Positions 1-5,676 of a DNA stretch of 9,434 nucleotides are shown in pieces; positions within the stretch are counted from its first letter, which is position 1, and each line of letters opens with the position of its first letter. Position numbers and translations under genes: made by a program. This DNA is from Helicobacteraceae bacterium (lineage in GTDB: Bacteria > Campylobacterota > Campylobacteria > Campylobacterales > SZUA-545), in assembly GCA_003250175.1 (NCBI GenBank), contig QKHD01000219.1, positions 1 to 9,434 of the forward strand. Direction: 5' to 3'. The notes beneath the pieces were generated by a model, which ran no database searches, was not told the DNA's origin, and saw only the letters and a list, made by a program, of their open reading frames with translations.

Positions 1-139
1 TGCCCGATCCGGAGGGTCCGGAGATAACGATAAACTCCCCCTTTTCGATGTCCAGATCGATGTCCGTCAATCCGGAGGTCTCCGCCGCCTGACCGATGGC
101 GTAGACCTTTTGGATGTGGCTCAGTTGCAAAAAGGGCAT
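1..139 (-). CDS. ABC transporter ATP-binding protein, N-terminal fragment (LolD/MacB type)
   Basis: Only the first 46 codons are inside the window; the gene runs off the left edge. My translation begins MPFLQLSHIQKVY and reaches the P-loop GPSGSG, the start of a Walker A motif (GxxGxGK[ST]) whose Lys falls outside. The order (short beta strand with an aromatic 'KVY' contact, 'LTDIDLDIEKGEF', then the P-loop) is typical of LolD/MacB/FtsE-type ATPases that energise export from the inner membrane. The ATG at 137-139 is preceded by AAAGGAGT in the 15-base gap after the ligase gene, a strong ribosome binding site. It is most likely the ATPase partner of the FtsX-type permease encoded at 3463-4680, although three other genes lie between them. 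Substrate cannot be read from this fragment; Walker B, signature and switch motifs are not visible. Confidence 0.88.
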   Translation of the reverse strand, partial: MPFLQLSHIQKVYAIGQAAETSGLTDIDLDIEKGEFIVISGPSGSG

Positions 140-154
140 GGGACTCCTTTTAAA

Positions 155-1105
155 TTATTGGGCGCGAAACTGCTCCCTGGCCCAGGCGACCCGCTCTTCG
201 GGCGGGCGGTAGACCTCGGCGCGGGCTTCGACGGCATGGAGGCGGGGCAAAAGCCCCCGCCCGTTGGCCGCCTGGATGGAGAGGCCGGGGCGGGCGTTAA
301 GCTCCAAAAGCAGCGGCCCGCGGTCACGGTCGATGACGATGTCGGTACCGATATAGCCCAGCCCCGTCATCTCATAGCAGCGCGCTGCCAGCATGAGGAT
401 ATTATGCCATTCCGGAAGGTCAATGTCCCTTAGCGGGCGGTGGGTGTCGGGGTGATGGAGGATGCGTTCGTTTTGATAGATGGCATCCAGACAGGCTCCG
501 GAGCTGATGTCGATCCCCAGACCCAGAGCGCCCTGATGCAGGTTGGCCTTGCCGTCGGAGGCGTGGGTCGCCAGACGCATCATGGCCATGACGGGGTAGC
601 CCTGGAAGATAATGATCCGGATGTCGGGAATCCCCTCGTGGGAGTAGCCCTCGAAACGCGGGTCGATGGTGATGAGGGTTTCGATGATGGCGGTGTCGGG
701 GGAGCCGCCCAGGGAGTAGAGGCCGGCCAAGATATTGGAGAGGTGGCGCTCGATATCCTCCAGCCCCAGGCTCTCTCCGGAGGCCTTGACAAAGCGATCC
801 CCTTCCCTGGAGGTGATAACCAAAATCCCCTTGCCTCCGGAACCCTTGGCCGGTTTAATGGCAAAGCCGCCCAGGGTGTGCAGCCACGGCCCGATGGCGG
901 CCACCTCGTGCTGGGCGGTGAGGTGACGGAGCATGGCCGGGGTGGGCATGCCGTACTTTTCCGCCAGCAGTTTGGTCTGGAGCTTGTCATCCACCAGGGG
1001 GTAGAGGCTGCGGCGATTGTAGCGGCCGATGTAGTGGAGGTTGCGGCGGTTCATCCCCAAAATCCCCGCCTCCTTCAGACGGGAGGGCCGAAGTAGGCGG
1101 ATCAC
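155..1105 (-). CDS. Alpha-L-glutamate ligase-like ATP-grasp protein (RimK-related)
   Basis: A 316-residue cytoplasmic protein with no signal peptide or membrane segment. It matches the 'alpha-L-glutamate ligase-related' family of the RimK ATP-grasp superfamily. Visible hallmarks are an N-terminal 'GILGMNRRN' block (residues 14-22), 'YPLVDDKLQTK' (35-45), the ATP-binding strand and glycine loop 'FAIKPAKGSGGKGI' (81-94), 'HQGALGLGID' (190-199) and the metal-binding 'LLELNARPGLSIQAAN' (266-281, E268 and N270). Family members are expected to form amide bonds through an acyl-phosphate; the actual acceptor is unknown. The GTG start at 1103-1105 overlaps the stop of the upstream transglutaminase-like gene (shared GTGA). 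GGAG lies five bases upstream, and the conserved GMNRRN block needs this early start; the next ATG, at codon 18, falls within it. The overlap implies translational coupling. Family confident; reaction inferred. Confidence 0.93.
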   Translation of the reverse strand: MIRLLRPSRLKEAGILGMNRRNLHYIGRYNRRSLYPLVDDKLQTKLLAEKYGMPTPAMLRHLTAQHEVAAIGPWLHTLGGFAIKPAKGSGGKGILVITSREGDRFVKASGESLGLEDIERHLSNILAGLYSLGGSPDTAIIETLITIDPRFEGYSHEGIPDIRIIIFQGYPVMAMMRLATHASDGKANLHQGALGLGIDISSGACLDAIYQNERILHHPDTHRPLRDIDLPEWHNILMLAARCYEMTGLGYIGTDIVIDRDRGPLLLELNARPGLSIQAANGRGLLPRLHAVEARAEVYRPPEERVAWAREQFRAQ

Positions 1106-2619
1106 CGCAGCTCCATGGAGCGGAAGCGGCGAAGCTCCGTCAGTTTATAGCCCGTGTATTGACCCATGAGCAGCAAAAGGGCGATGACGGAGAGGTTAAG
1201 CTCCGGAAAGTGGAAAAAGAGGTGGCCTAAAAGCTGGGAGCTCATGAAAAGATAGGCAAGAACGGCCACCAACAGGCTGCCGCCCCCCTGAACGAGCACC
1301 TCCCTGGCTCCCTCTTCCTCCCAGAGGATCGACATCCGTTCGATGGTCCAGGCGATGATGATAATGGGGAAAAAGGTGACGGTCATGCCGGTATTAAAGC
1401 CCAGGTGGTACCCCACGAGGCTCAGCACCCCGATGATAAAAATGACGATAACGATAATGGTCGAAATCCGCGCCACCATGAGCAGGTTGAGGCTGGAGAG
1501 GTAGTTGCGCAGCAGCAGCCCGATAAAGACAATGGAGACAAAACTGACAAACCCCGGAATCAGCGAGGTCTGCAAAAAGGCCAGGGCGATCAGGACGGGC
1601 ATGAAGGTTCCGGAGGTTTTGAGCCCCACCAGAATCCGCATAAAGACAACCACCAATGCCCCGATGGGAAGTAGCAGCAGCAGTTTGAACATGCTCTGCT
1701 CTTCCACGGGCAGCTGGTGAACGCTGAAGATATCAAAGAGCGAATCCGCCTGCTGACGCTTGGCCAGCTGCAACGCAGGAACGGACTGGTGGATCATGGA
1801 AAAGCGCACCTCCGCCCCCGTGCCCCCTTCGACATCGATCAGCGACGGGCCGTCCTGGTGCCACATGAGGAGGTTTTCATCCAGACTCAGTCGGCCGCTT
1901 TTGGGGTCGTAAAGCAGCCAGCTCTTTTTCTTGGGGTCGAAGACCTCGACAAAGGCCTCAAGGCTCTGGTTGCGGCGGGCATCTTCCAGGCGCAGCCCCA
2001 GGGCGATGCGGCTGTGCAGGCCGCTTTGGAGCAGCAGACGTTTTAACGCTTCGTGCATGGGGAAGGCGGCGAGGATCAGCTTGGCATCCGGATTATCCGC
2101 GCGGGAGAGCTCGCGGATCAGTTCACGGGTCAGGCTGGGGGTGTCGGAGGAGTGGCGCGTGGCATTGCGCAGAATCTCTCCGGAGGCCATGGCCAGGGGT
2201 TCGTCCCAGTAGACCTTTTCCACGCTCTTTTTGGGAGTGGCCAGCTTGGTCTGGGCGGGCGAGGCCTGGCGGTCGGGAATAAACTGCCCCTTGTAATAAA
2301 GGGTCTGGGGCCCCCTGGCATAACGCACGGCCCATTCCCCCCGGCGGTCGTGGCGTTCCTTGACGAAGGAGAACCCGTAGCCCGGCGACGTGGTCTGCTC
2401 GTGGTAGATGACAAAGCCGGGCGGGGTTACGGGGATGTCGAGGCTCACTTTAACGGGGCCGCCGTGGGCCGTAAAATCGACCCGCGCCTCCACCAGCCAG
2501 ACATCGTTTTTCTTCCCCGGGATCAGGGGCACGCCGGTTAGCAGGCTGCGGGAAAGGGCCAGGGCGACGCCCGCCGCAAAGAGCAGTCCGGCAACGATAA
2601 AAAAGAGGTTTTTATTCAT
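1102..2619 (-). CDS. Inactive transglutaminase-like protein fused to a C-terminal multi-helix membrane domain
   Basis: A 505-residue inner-membrane protein of the family described as inactive transglutaminase fused to seven TM helices (Transglut_i_TM / 7TM_transglut). Residues 3-22 form an N-terminal membrane anchor. About 35-300 form a soluble, presumably periplasmic region, with a transglutaminase-like stretch around 140-260 ('LILAAFPMHEALKRLLLQSG', then 'LYDPKSGRLSLDE'). About 310-490 are strongly hydrophobic with several helices. The protein contains no cysteine at all, so the classical Cys-His-Asp thiol chemistry is impossible and a binding or scaffold role is more likely. I chose the ATG at 2617-2619, because GAGGAGG stands six bases upstream; an in-frame TTG at 2625 overlaps that site. 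The start overlaps the protease stop by 8 bases (ATGAATAA), and the end overlaps the ligase start by 4, implying coupled synthesis of the triad. Confidence 0.93.
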   Translation of the reverse strand: MNKNLFFIVAGLLFAAGVALALSRSLLTGVPLIPGKKNDVWLVEARVDFTAHGGPVKVSLDIPVTPPGFVIYHEQTTSPGYGFSFVKERHDRRGEWAVRYARGPQTLYYKGQFIPDRQASPAQTKLATPKKSVEKVYWDEPLAMASGEILRNATRHSSDTPSLTRELIRELSRADNPDAKLILAAFPMHEALKRLLLQSGLHSRIALGLRLEDARRNQSLEAFVEVFDPKKKSWLLYDPKSGRLSLDENLLMWHQDGPSLIDVEGGTGAEVRFSMIHQSVPALQLAKRQQADSLFDIFSVHQLPVEEQSMFKLLLLLPIGALVVVFMRILVGLKTSGTFMPVLIALAFLQTSLIPGFVSFVSIVFIGLLLRNYLSSLNLLMVARISTIIVIVIFIIGVLSLVGYHLGFNTGMTVTFFPIIIIAWTIERMSILWEEEGAREVLVQGGGSLLVAVLAYLFMSSQLLGHLFFHFPELNLSVIALLLLMGQYTGYKLTELRRFRSMELR

Positions 2620-3403
2620 GGACAACCTCCTCTTCCAGCTCCGGAGGAAGCACCGGCGGGGCGTTGTTTTTCAGGGCAACGTCAACGATCATCAGGTCTT
2701 TGAGCACATTGCGCCCAATGAGCAGAGAGTAGTCCATGTGGCTGCGGTCGGAGAGGGTAAACTCCGCCTTCTGCACCACCGAGCCGATGACCAGCTCCAG
2801 GGCTATCACGGGGCGGCGTTCGCCGTTGTCTTCGTTGGACTGAATGATAGTGACCGTGCGCTCCAGGCGGCGCTCCAGGGTAACGGGTTTGTCCGAATCG
2901 GCCAGGATCAGATCAAAGCGCACCCAGTCGTCACCGTCGCGTTCAAAGCGCTGGATATTGGTGGCATCGAGGGATGAGGTGGTTGCTCCCGTGTCGATGC
3001 GGGCTTTAAAATAGTTGCCCGGCGGAGCAAGATAGACCCGCTCCACCGCGCCGATGACCAGCTTGCCCGGAGCCGGGGTGCTTTGCGCCGGTTTGGTCTG
3101 GGCGTCGAGCGCCATGGGGAGGCGGCAGAGCGCGCCCATCTCTTTGAATTCATTGACCAGCCGCCGCTGCATGGCGTGGAGGCGTTTGTCGTATTGGCGG
3201 GCGCTCTCCAGCTCCTTTTCCATGGCGTCCAGACGGGCCAGGAGTGCGGTCTGGGTACGGTTGTTTTCATCCAGCAGGGTACGGGTGGCATTCTGATCGT
3301 CGGCGATACGCGCCAGGGTAGGTTCTGCAACGGCAACGGTGCCCGGTAGGCAGCCTGATACCATTCCGGCCGCCGCCGCTATCAGAAGTGTCCGAATCAA
3401 CAT
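2612..3403 (-). CDS. Lipoprotein with retropepsin-like aspartic protease domain ('ATP-dependent zinc protease' / RimB family)
   Basis: A 263-residue predicted lipoprotein. A short hydrophobic signal ends in lipobox VSGC (Cys18 from the ATG start). Residues about 30-90 form a heptad-rich probable coiled coil, followed by a Pro/Thr/Ala-rich linker. From about 113 comes the protease domain of the family usually named 'ATP-dependent zinc protease' (DUF785/Zn_protease, also RimB). The active-site block reads 'ARIDTGATTSSLDA' (Asp137), and the C-terminal block 'LLIGRNVLKDL' (about 227-237). Together they resemble the DTGA and IIGRNLL motifs of retroviral proteases, and no HExxH zinc motif is present. 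Start choice: the ATG at 3401-3403 has AAGGAG 11 bases upstream; an in-frame TTG at 3409 has the same site 5 bases upstream and would add two residues. It probably acts in the periplasm, membrane-tethered, beside the transglutaminase-like protein. Confidence 0.92.
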   Translation of the reverse strand: MLIRTLLIAAAAGMVSGCLPGTVAVAEPTLARIADDQNATRTLLDENNRTQTALLARLDAMEKELESARQYDKRLHAMQRRLVNEFKEMGALCRLPMALDAQTKPAQSTPAPGKLVIGAVERVYLAPPGNYFKARIDTGATTSSLDATNIQRFERDGDDWVRFDLILADSDKPVTLERRLERTVTIIQSNEDNGERRPVIALELVIGSVVQKAEFTLSDRSHMDYSLLIGRNVLKDLMIVDVALKNNAPPVLPPELEEEVVHE

Positions 3404-3462
3404 GTGCAAGGAGGCTCCTTATTATCCGCGCATTATAGCGAAGGAGGGTAAACGATTACGGC
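3404..3462 (-). promoter_or_regulatory. Candidate internal promoter and SD-sequestering leader before the protease gene
   Basis: This 59-base gap is the longest inside the operon. On the minus strand it contains a perfect TATAAT (3437 to 3432) with no convincing -35. The ribosome binding site AAGGAG (3420-3415) has a complementary CTCCTT on both sides, at 3446-3441 upstream and 3413-3408 immediately downstream. Pairing of the upstream copy would give a 6-bp stem with a 20-base loop and mask the Shine-Dalgarno. A transcript starting just after the TATAAT would lack the upstream copy and leave the site free. The words are seen directly; regulation is inference. Confidence 0.3.
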
Positions 3463-4680
3463 CTAGAGGTTGATCGCCTCAATGGGGTGGAGTTTTTTCA
3501 GGATCCGGATGGGCCAAAGGGCCGCAAAAAGGGTGGCCAGCAAAACGGCCACCAGACTTTGCAGGAAGTAACCGGCCTTGATGTCGGCGTACATGACGGC
3601 GTTGACCCCCCACATGGAGAGCCCCTCCGACCAGGCGGTCAGGTCGATGCCGTAGCGGTTAAAATAGAGCAGCAGCGCGCCCCCGGCCAGGGTGCCCAGG
3701 ATCAGCCCAAAGAGCCCCAGCAGCATCGATTCGAGCAAGATCAGGTTCCGGATATCCCCAAAGGCGTTGCCGATGGCCAGCATGATCCCAAACTCCCTTA
3801 CCCGTTCCAGTACCGAGACCAGAATGACCCCGAAAATGCCGATGGCGGCGACGATAAAGACCAGCCCATAGCTGACCAGATTAAAGGTGACCATGATCTC
3901 GTCCATCTGATCAAAGAGCGGAAAGAGCTGTTTCCAGGTAAAAACCTCCACCCCGTATCCGGAGATGGCCGATTCAAAACGGCTGTCCGCGGCGGCCACC
4001 AGGTTTTTGCTCCGGAGGTTGACGGAGATCTGGGTGGCCTGGTTGTCCAGCCCCAGCAGGTCGTGGAGCTTGGTGTAGTCGAGCAGCACGGAGTTTTTAT
4101 CCACGGCGACGTTGCCGGTCTTTAAAACGCCCCGGACCTTGAGGGCCAGGGAGACCAGATCGCCCTGGAGGTTCTGGGCGGTAACGATCAGTTTGCTGCC
4201 CACGTCGACCTTGAGTTTGTCCGCCAGATCGTAACCGATGAGCGCACCGCGGTGGCGGGCATCGAAGGTGTAGTCGCCCCGGAGCAGAAAGTTTTCCAGC
4301 TGGGCGTGGCGGTGTTCAGAGGCTAGGTCGGTGCCCACCAGCTCCACCCCCAGGGAGTGGCGCGCCGTGGCAGCCAGACCCTCGTGGCGGATGCGGACGA
4401 TGTAGCTGGCCACCTCCGGATCGTTTTGCAGGTAGGTTTCCAGCGGACGGTAGTCGGGGATGGAGGTTTTGAGGGTTTTGTTGAGGCGGTGGTCTTTGCC
4501 GTAGATGCTGATCTCTCCGGAGTCGCTCCGGATGGAGTTGTCGACCATCTGGGTGATCATGCCGTCATAGATACCCTGCATGAGCAGCAGCCCCGTGACG
4601 CTGATGGCGACCATGAGCATCACCACCAGCGACCGTGAACGGCGGCGCCACATATTGAGATAGGCCATTTTCAGAATCAT
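3463..4680 (-). CDS. ABC transporter permease, FtsX/LolC/MacB type
   Basis: A 405-residue inner-membrane permease with the MacB/LolCE topology. TM1 is at about 17-37, a large periplasmic domain spans about 38-262, and three further helices lie near 263-290, 310-338 and 370-392. The 'ERVREFGIMLAIGN' segment (292-305) just after TM2 is the coupling-helix region typical of FtsX-domain permeases. The C-terminal 'RILKKLHPIEAI' (392-403) is also characteristic. Length fits LolC/LolE-like proteins (about 400 residues). The start ATG at 4678-4680 lies 9 bases after the LolA-like stop; its ribosome binding site AAAGG overlaps that stop codon, so the two genes are coupled. It probably works as a homodimer with the ATPase at the left edge, extracting or exporting an envelope substrate that passes to the LolA-like partner. 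A classical LolCDE role is not proven. Confidence 0.93.
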   Translation of the reverse strand: MILKMAYLNMWRRRSRSLVVMLMVAISVTGLLLMQGIYDGMITQMVDNSIRSDSGEISIYGKDHRLNKTLKTSIPDYRPLETYLQNDPEVASYIVRIRHEGLAATARHSLGVELVGTDLASEHRHAQLENFLLRGDYTFDARHRGALIGYDLADKLKVDVGSKLIVTAQNLQGDLVSLALKVRGVLKTGNVAVDKNSVLLDYTKLHDLLGLDNQATQISVNLRSKNLVAAADSRFESAISGYGVEVFTWKQLFPLFDQMDEIMVTFNLVSYGLVFIVAAIGIFGVILVSVLERVREFGIMLAIGNAFGDIRNLILLESMLLGLFGLILGTLAGGALLLYFNRYGIDLTAWSEGLSMWGVNAVMYADIKAGYFLQSLVAVLLATLFAALWPIRILKKLHPIEAINL

Positions 4681-4689
4681 CGTCAGCCT

Positions 4690-5424
4690 TTAACGGGCGT
4701 AGCGCCGCAGGGCGAGCTTGGAGAAACGATCCTCCTCGACGGGGAGGTCGAAGGTCATGGTCTCGACCTTGATGAGGGTTTCGTGCCCCAGTTTTTCCTC
4801 GTCTTTAGGGAGCATGCGCCAGGTGTAGGGGTAGTGGCGTTTGCCCGTTTGGCGGAAGTCGCTGTAGGTCAGTTCCCGCTGCAGGGCGTCGTCTTCGTCA
4901 TAGTAGAGCACGTGCAGGGGCATCTCGTATTTTTTGCTCACCTGCATGTCTATGCGCCCCCAGACCACGGCGGCGTCGGGTTTGGGGATGAGGCGGATGG
5001 TCCAGCTGGCGGTGTCTTCGGCGATGATGCTTTTGTCGTAATCGTGCACGATGGAGCTCTCTTTGACCATGTCGTCGTTGGTAAAGTCGCTGCCCATCCA
5101 GCTTTGCAGCATCATGGAGGGCGGGATTTTAATGGTCTTTTCGATGCGGGGGACATACTGCCACATGGCGTCGTCGATCTTTAAAAAGGTGATGCCGTAA
5201 TCTTTTTTCGGATAGAGGATTTTGATAAAGCTCTTGTCCGTCCCCTTGCTCCACCCCTCCATGCCCATGGAGCGGCTGGTCCGGCTGGTGGTGACGGTCA
5301 TGGTGAGTTTGGAGTAGCTGGTTTTTCCCCGCATGAGGTTGTCCATGCGCGTGATGATCGCTTCGGCATCGGCGGCCAGCGCGGCGCTGAGAAAAAAAAG
5401 GGCAAAGAGGGCAATCAGTCGCAT
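4690..5424 (-). CDS. Outer membrane lipoprotein-sorting protein, LolA-like (PF17131 type)
   Basis: A 244-residue secreted periplasmic protein. The signal peptide is MRLIALFALFFLSAALA, with likely cleavage after ALA. The mature part is beta-rich and carries the family hallmark around residues 87-120: 'MWQYVPRIEKTIKIPPSMM', then 'WMGSDFTNDDMV'. These are conserved in the LolA-like 'outer membrane lipoprotein-sorting protein' group, which normally sits next to MacB/LolC-like permeases and is distinct from classical LolA. Three in-frame ATGs exist (5439, 5430, 5424). I chose 5424 because AAGGA lies about five bases upstream and the signal peptide then starts properly; the ATG at 5439 has no ribosome binding site. 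It is the first gene of the six-gene operon. Expected role: accept a hydrophobic or lipidated substrate from the permease. No cysteine follows the signal, so it is soluble rather than a lipoprotein. Confidence 0.9.
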   Translation of the reverse strand: MRLIALFALFFLSAALAADAEAIITRMDNLMRGKTSYSKLTMTVTTSRTSRSMGMEGWSKGTDKSFIKILYPKKDYGITFLKIDDAMWQYVPRIEKTIKIPPSMMLQSWMGSDFTNDDMVKESSIVHDYDKSIIAEDTASWTIRLIPKPDAAVVWGRIDMQVSKKYEMPLHVLYYDEDDALQRELTYSDFRQTGKRHYPYTWRMLPKDEEKLGHETLIKVETMTFDLPVEEDRFSKLALRRYAR

Positions 5425-5447
5425 GGGCATCCTTGGCATGTTTGGTA

Positions 5448-5474
5448 ATTATCATAGCCGGATTGGGTTTGCAA
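5448..5474 (-). promoter_or_regulatory. Possible promoter of the LolA-like/ABC operon
   Basis: On the minus strand TTGCAA (5474 to 5469) is followed after 15 bases by GATAAT (5453 to 5448), 24 bases before the chosen start at 5424. The elements resemble sigma70 -35 and -10 boxes, but the spacer is two bases shorter than ideal. A start site here would leave a very short leader. Weak evidence from word similarity and position only. Confidence 0.3.
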
Positions 5475-5489
5475 GTGGATAAAGATAAC

Positions 5490-5511
5490 GGACCCGCCCG
5501 TCGGCAGGTCC
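5490..5511 (-). terminator. GC-rich hairpin between the DUF4105 gene and the LolA-like operon
   Basis: The minus-strand RNA would read GGACCUGCC-GACG-GGCGGGUCC: a 9-bp stem with one U-G wobble and a 4-base loop. On the plus strand the same position would be a C-A mismatch, so the structure favours a minus-strand transcript. The following bases (GTTATCTTTATCC) are only moderately T-rich, so it is an imperfect intrinsic terminator. It lies about 165 bases after the DUF4105 stop and could end that transcript or act as a leader element for the next operon. Confidence 0.4.
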
Positions 5512-5676
5512 GGAAAGAAGGAGGCAGTCGAAAAAAGCAAAAATAGAAATTAAGGCTTTGAAAAAAAGGAGGTCTTCAAAAACTTTAGAAGATCACTTTA
5601 GGGTAAGTTTCCTTAAATAAGACTAAAATTGTCCGGATTAAAATAAAAAAGTTTAATTGTCGTGACAAAAAGATGA

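Larger units (their letters stand above)
5425..5676. other. Intergenic region, 252 bases, no gene
   Basis: AT-rich DNA separating the DUF4105 gene from the LolA-like operon. I see no plausible coding frame. It contains the hairpin at 5490-5511, the promoter-like pair at 5448-5474, two TCCGGA palindromes (5509-5514, 5632-5637) and T-rich minus-strand runs just after the DUF4105 stop, including one near 5646-5651. Two perfect AAGGAGG words on the plus strand (5518-5524, 5566-5572) have no start codon at a useful distance; on the minus strand they read as CCTCCTT. Confidence 0.6.

Noticed and set aside
440..1096. 218-codon open frame on the plus strand
   Set aside because: It is antisense to the well-supported ATP-grasp gene, has no recognisable family and arises from GC-rich third codon positions.
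2053..2977. Overlapping plus-strand open frames
   Set aside because: They lie opposite the transglutaminase-like and protease genes, both with clear family motifs.
3487..4125. 212-codon open frame on the plus strand
   Set aside because: Antisense to the ABC permease; Gly/Gln/Asp-rich low-complexity translation typical of a shadow frame.
5129..5455. 108-codon minus-strand frame starting at 5455
   Set aside because: Out of frame with the LolA-like gene, His/Gln-rich, no signal peptide and no ribosome binding site.
5518..5572. Two perfect AAGGAGG words on the plus strand as starts of small genes
   Set aside because: No ATG, GTG or TTG stands within a usable distance downstream of either.
5640..5676. 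Short TTGT/ACAA hairpin followed by T-runs after the DUF4105 stop
   Set aside because: Only a 4-bp AT-rich stem, too weak to call an intrinsic terminator.
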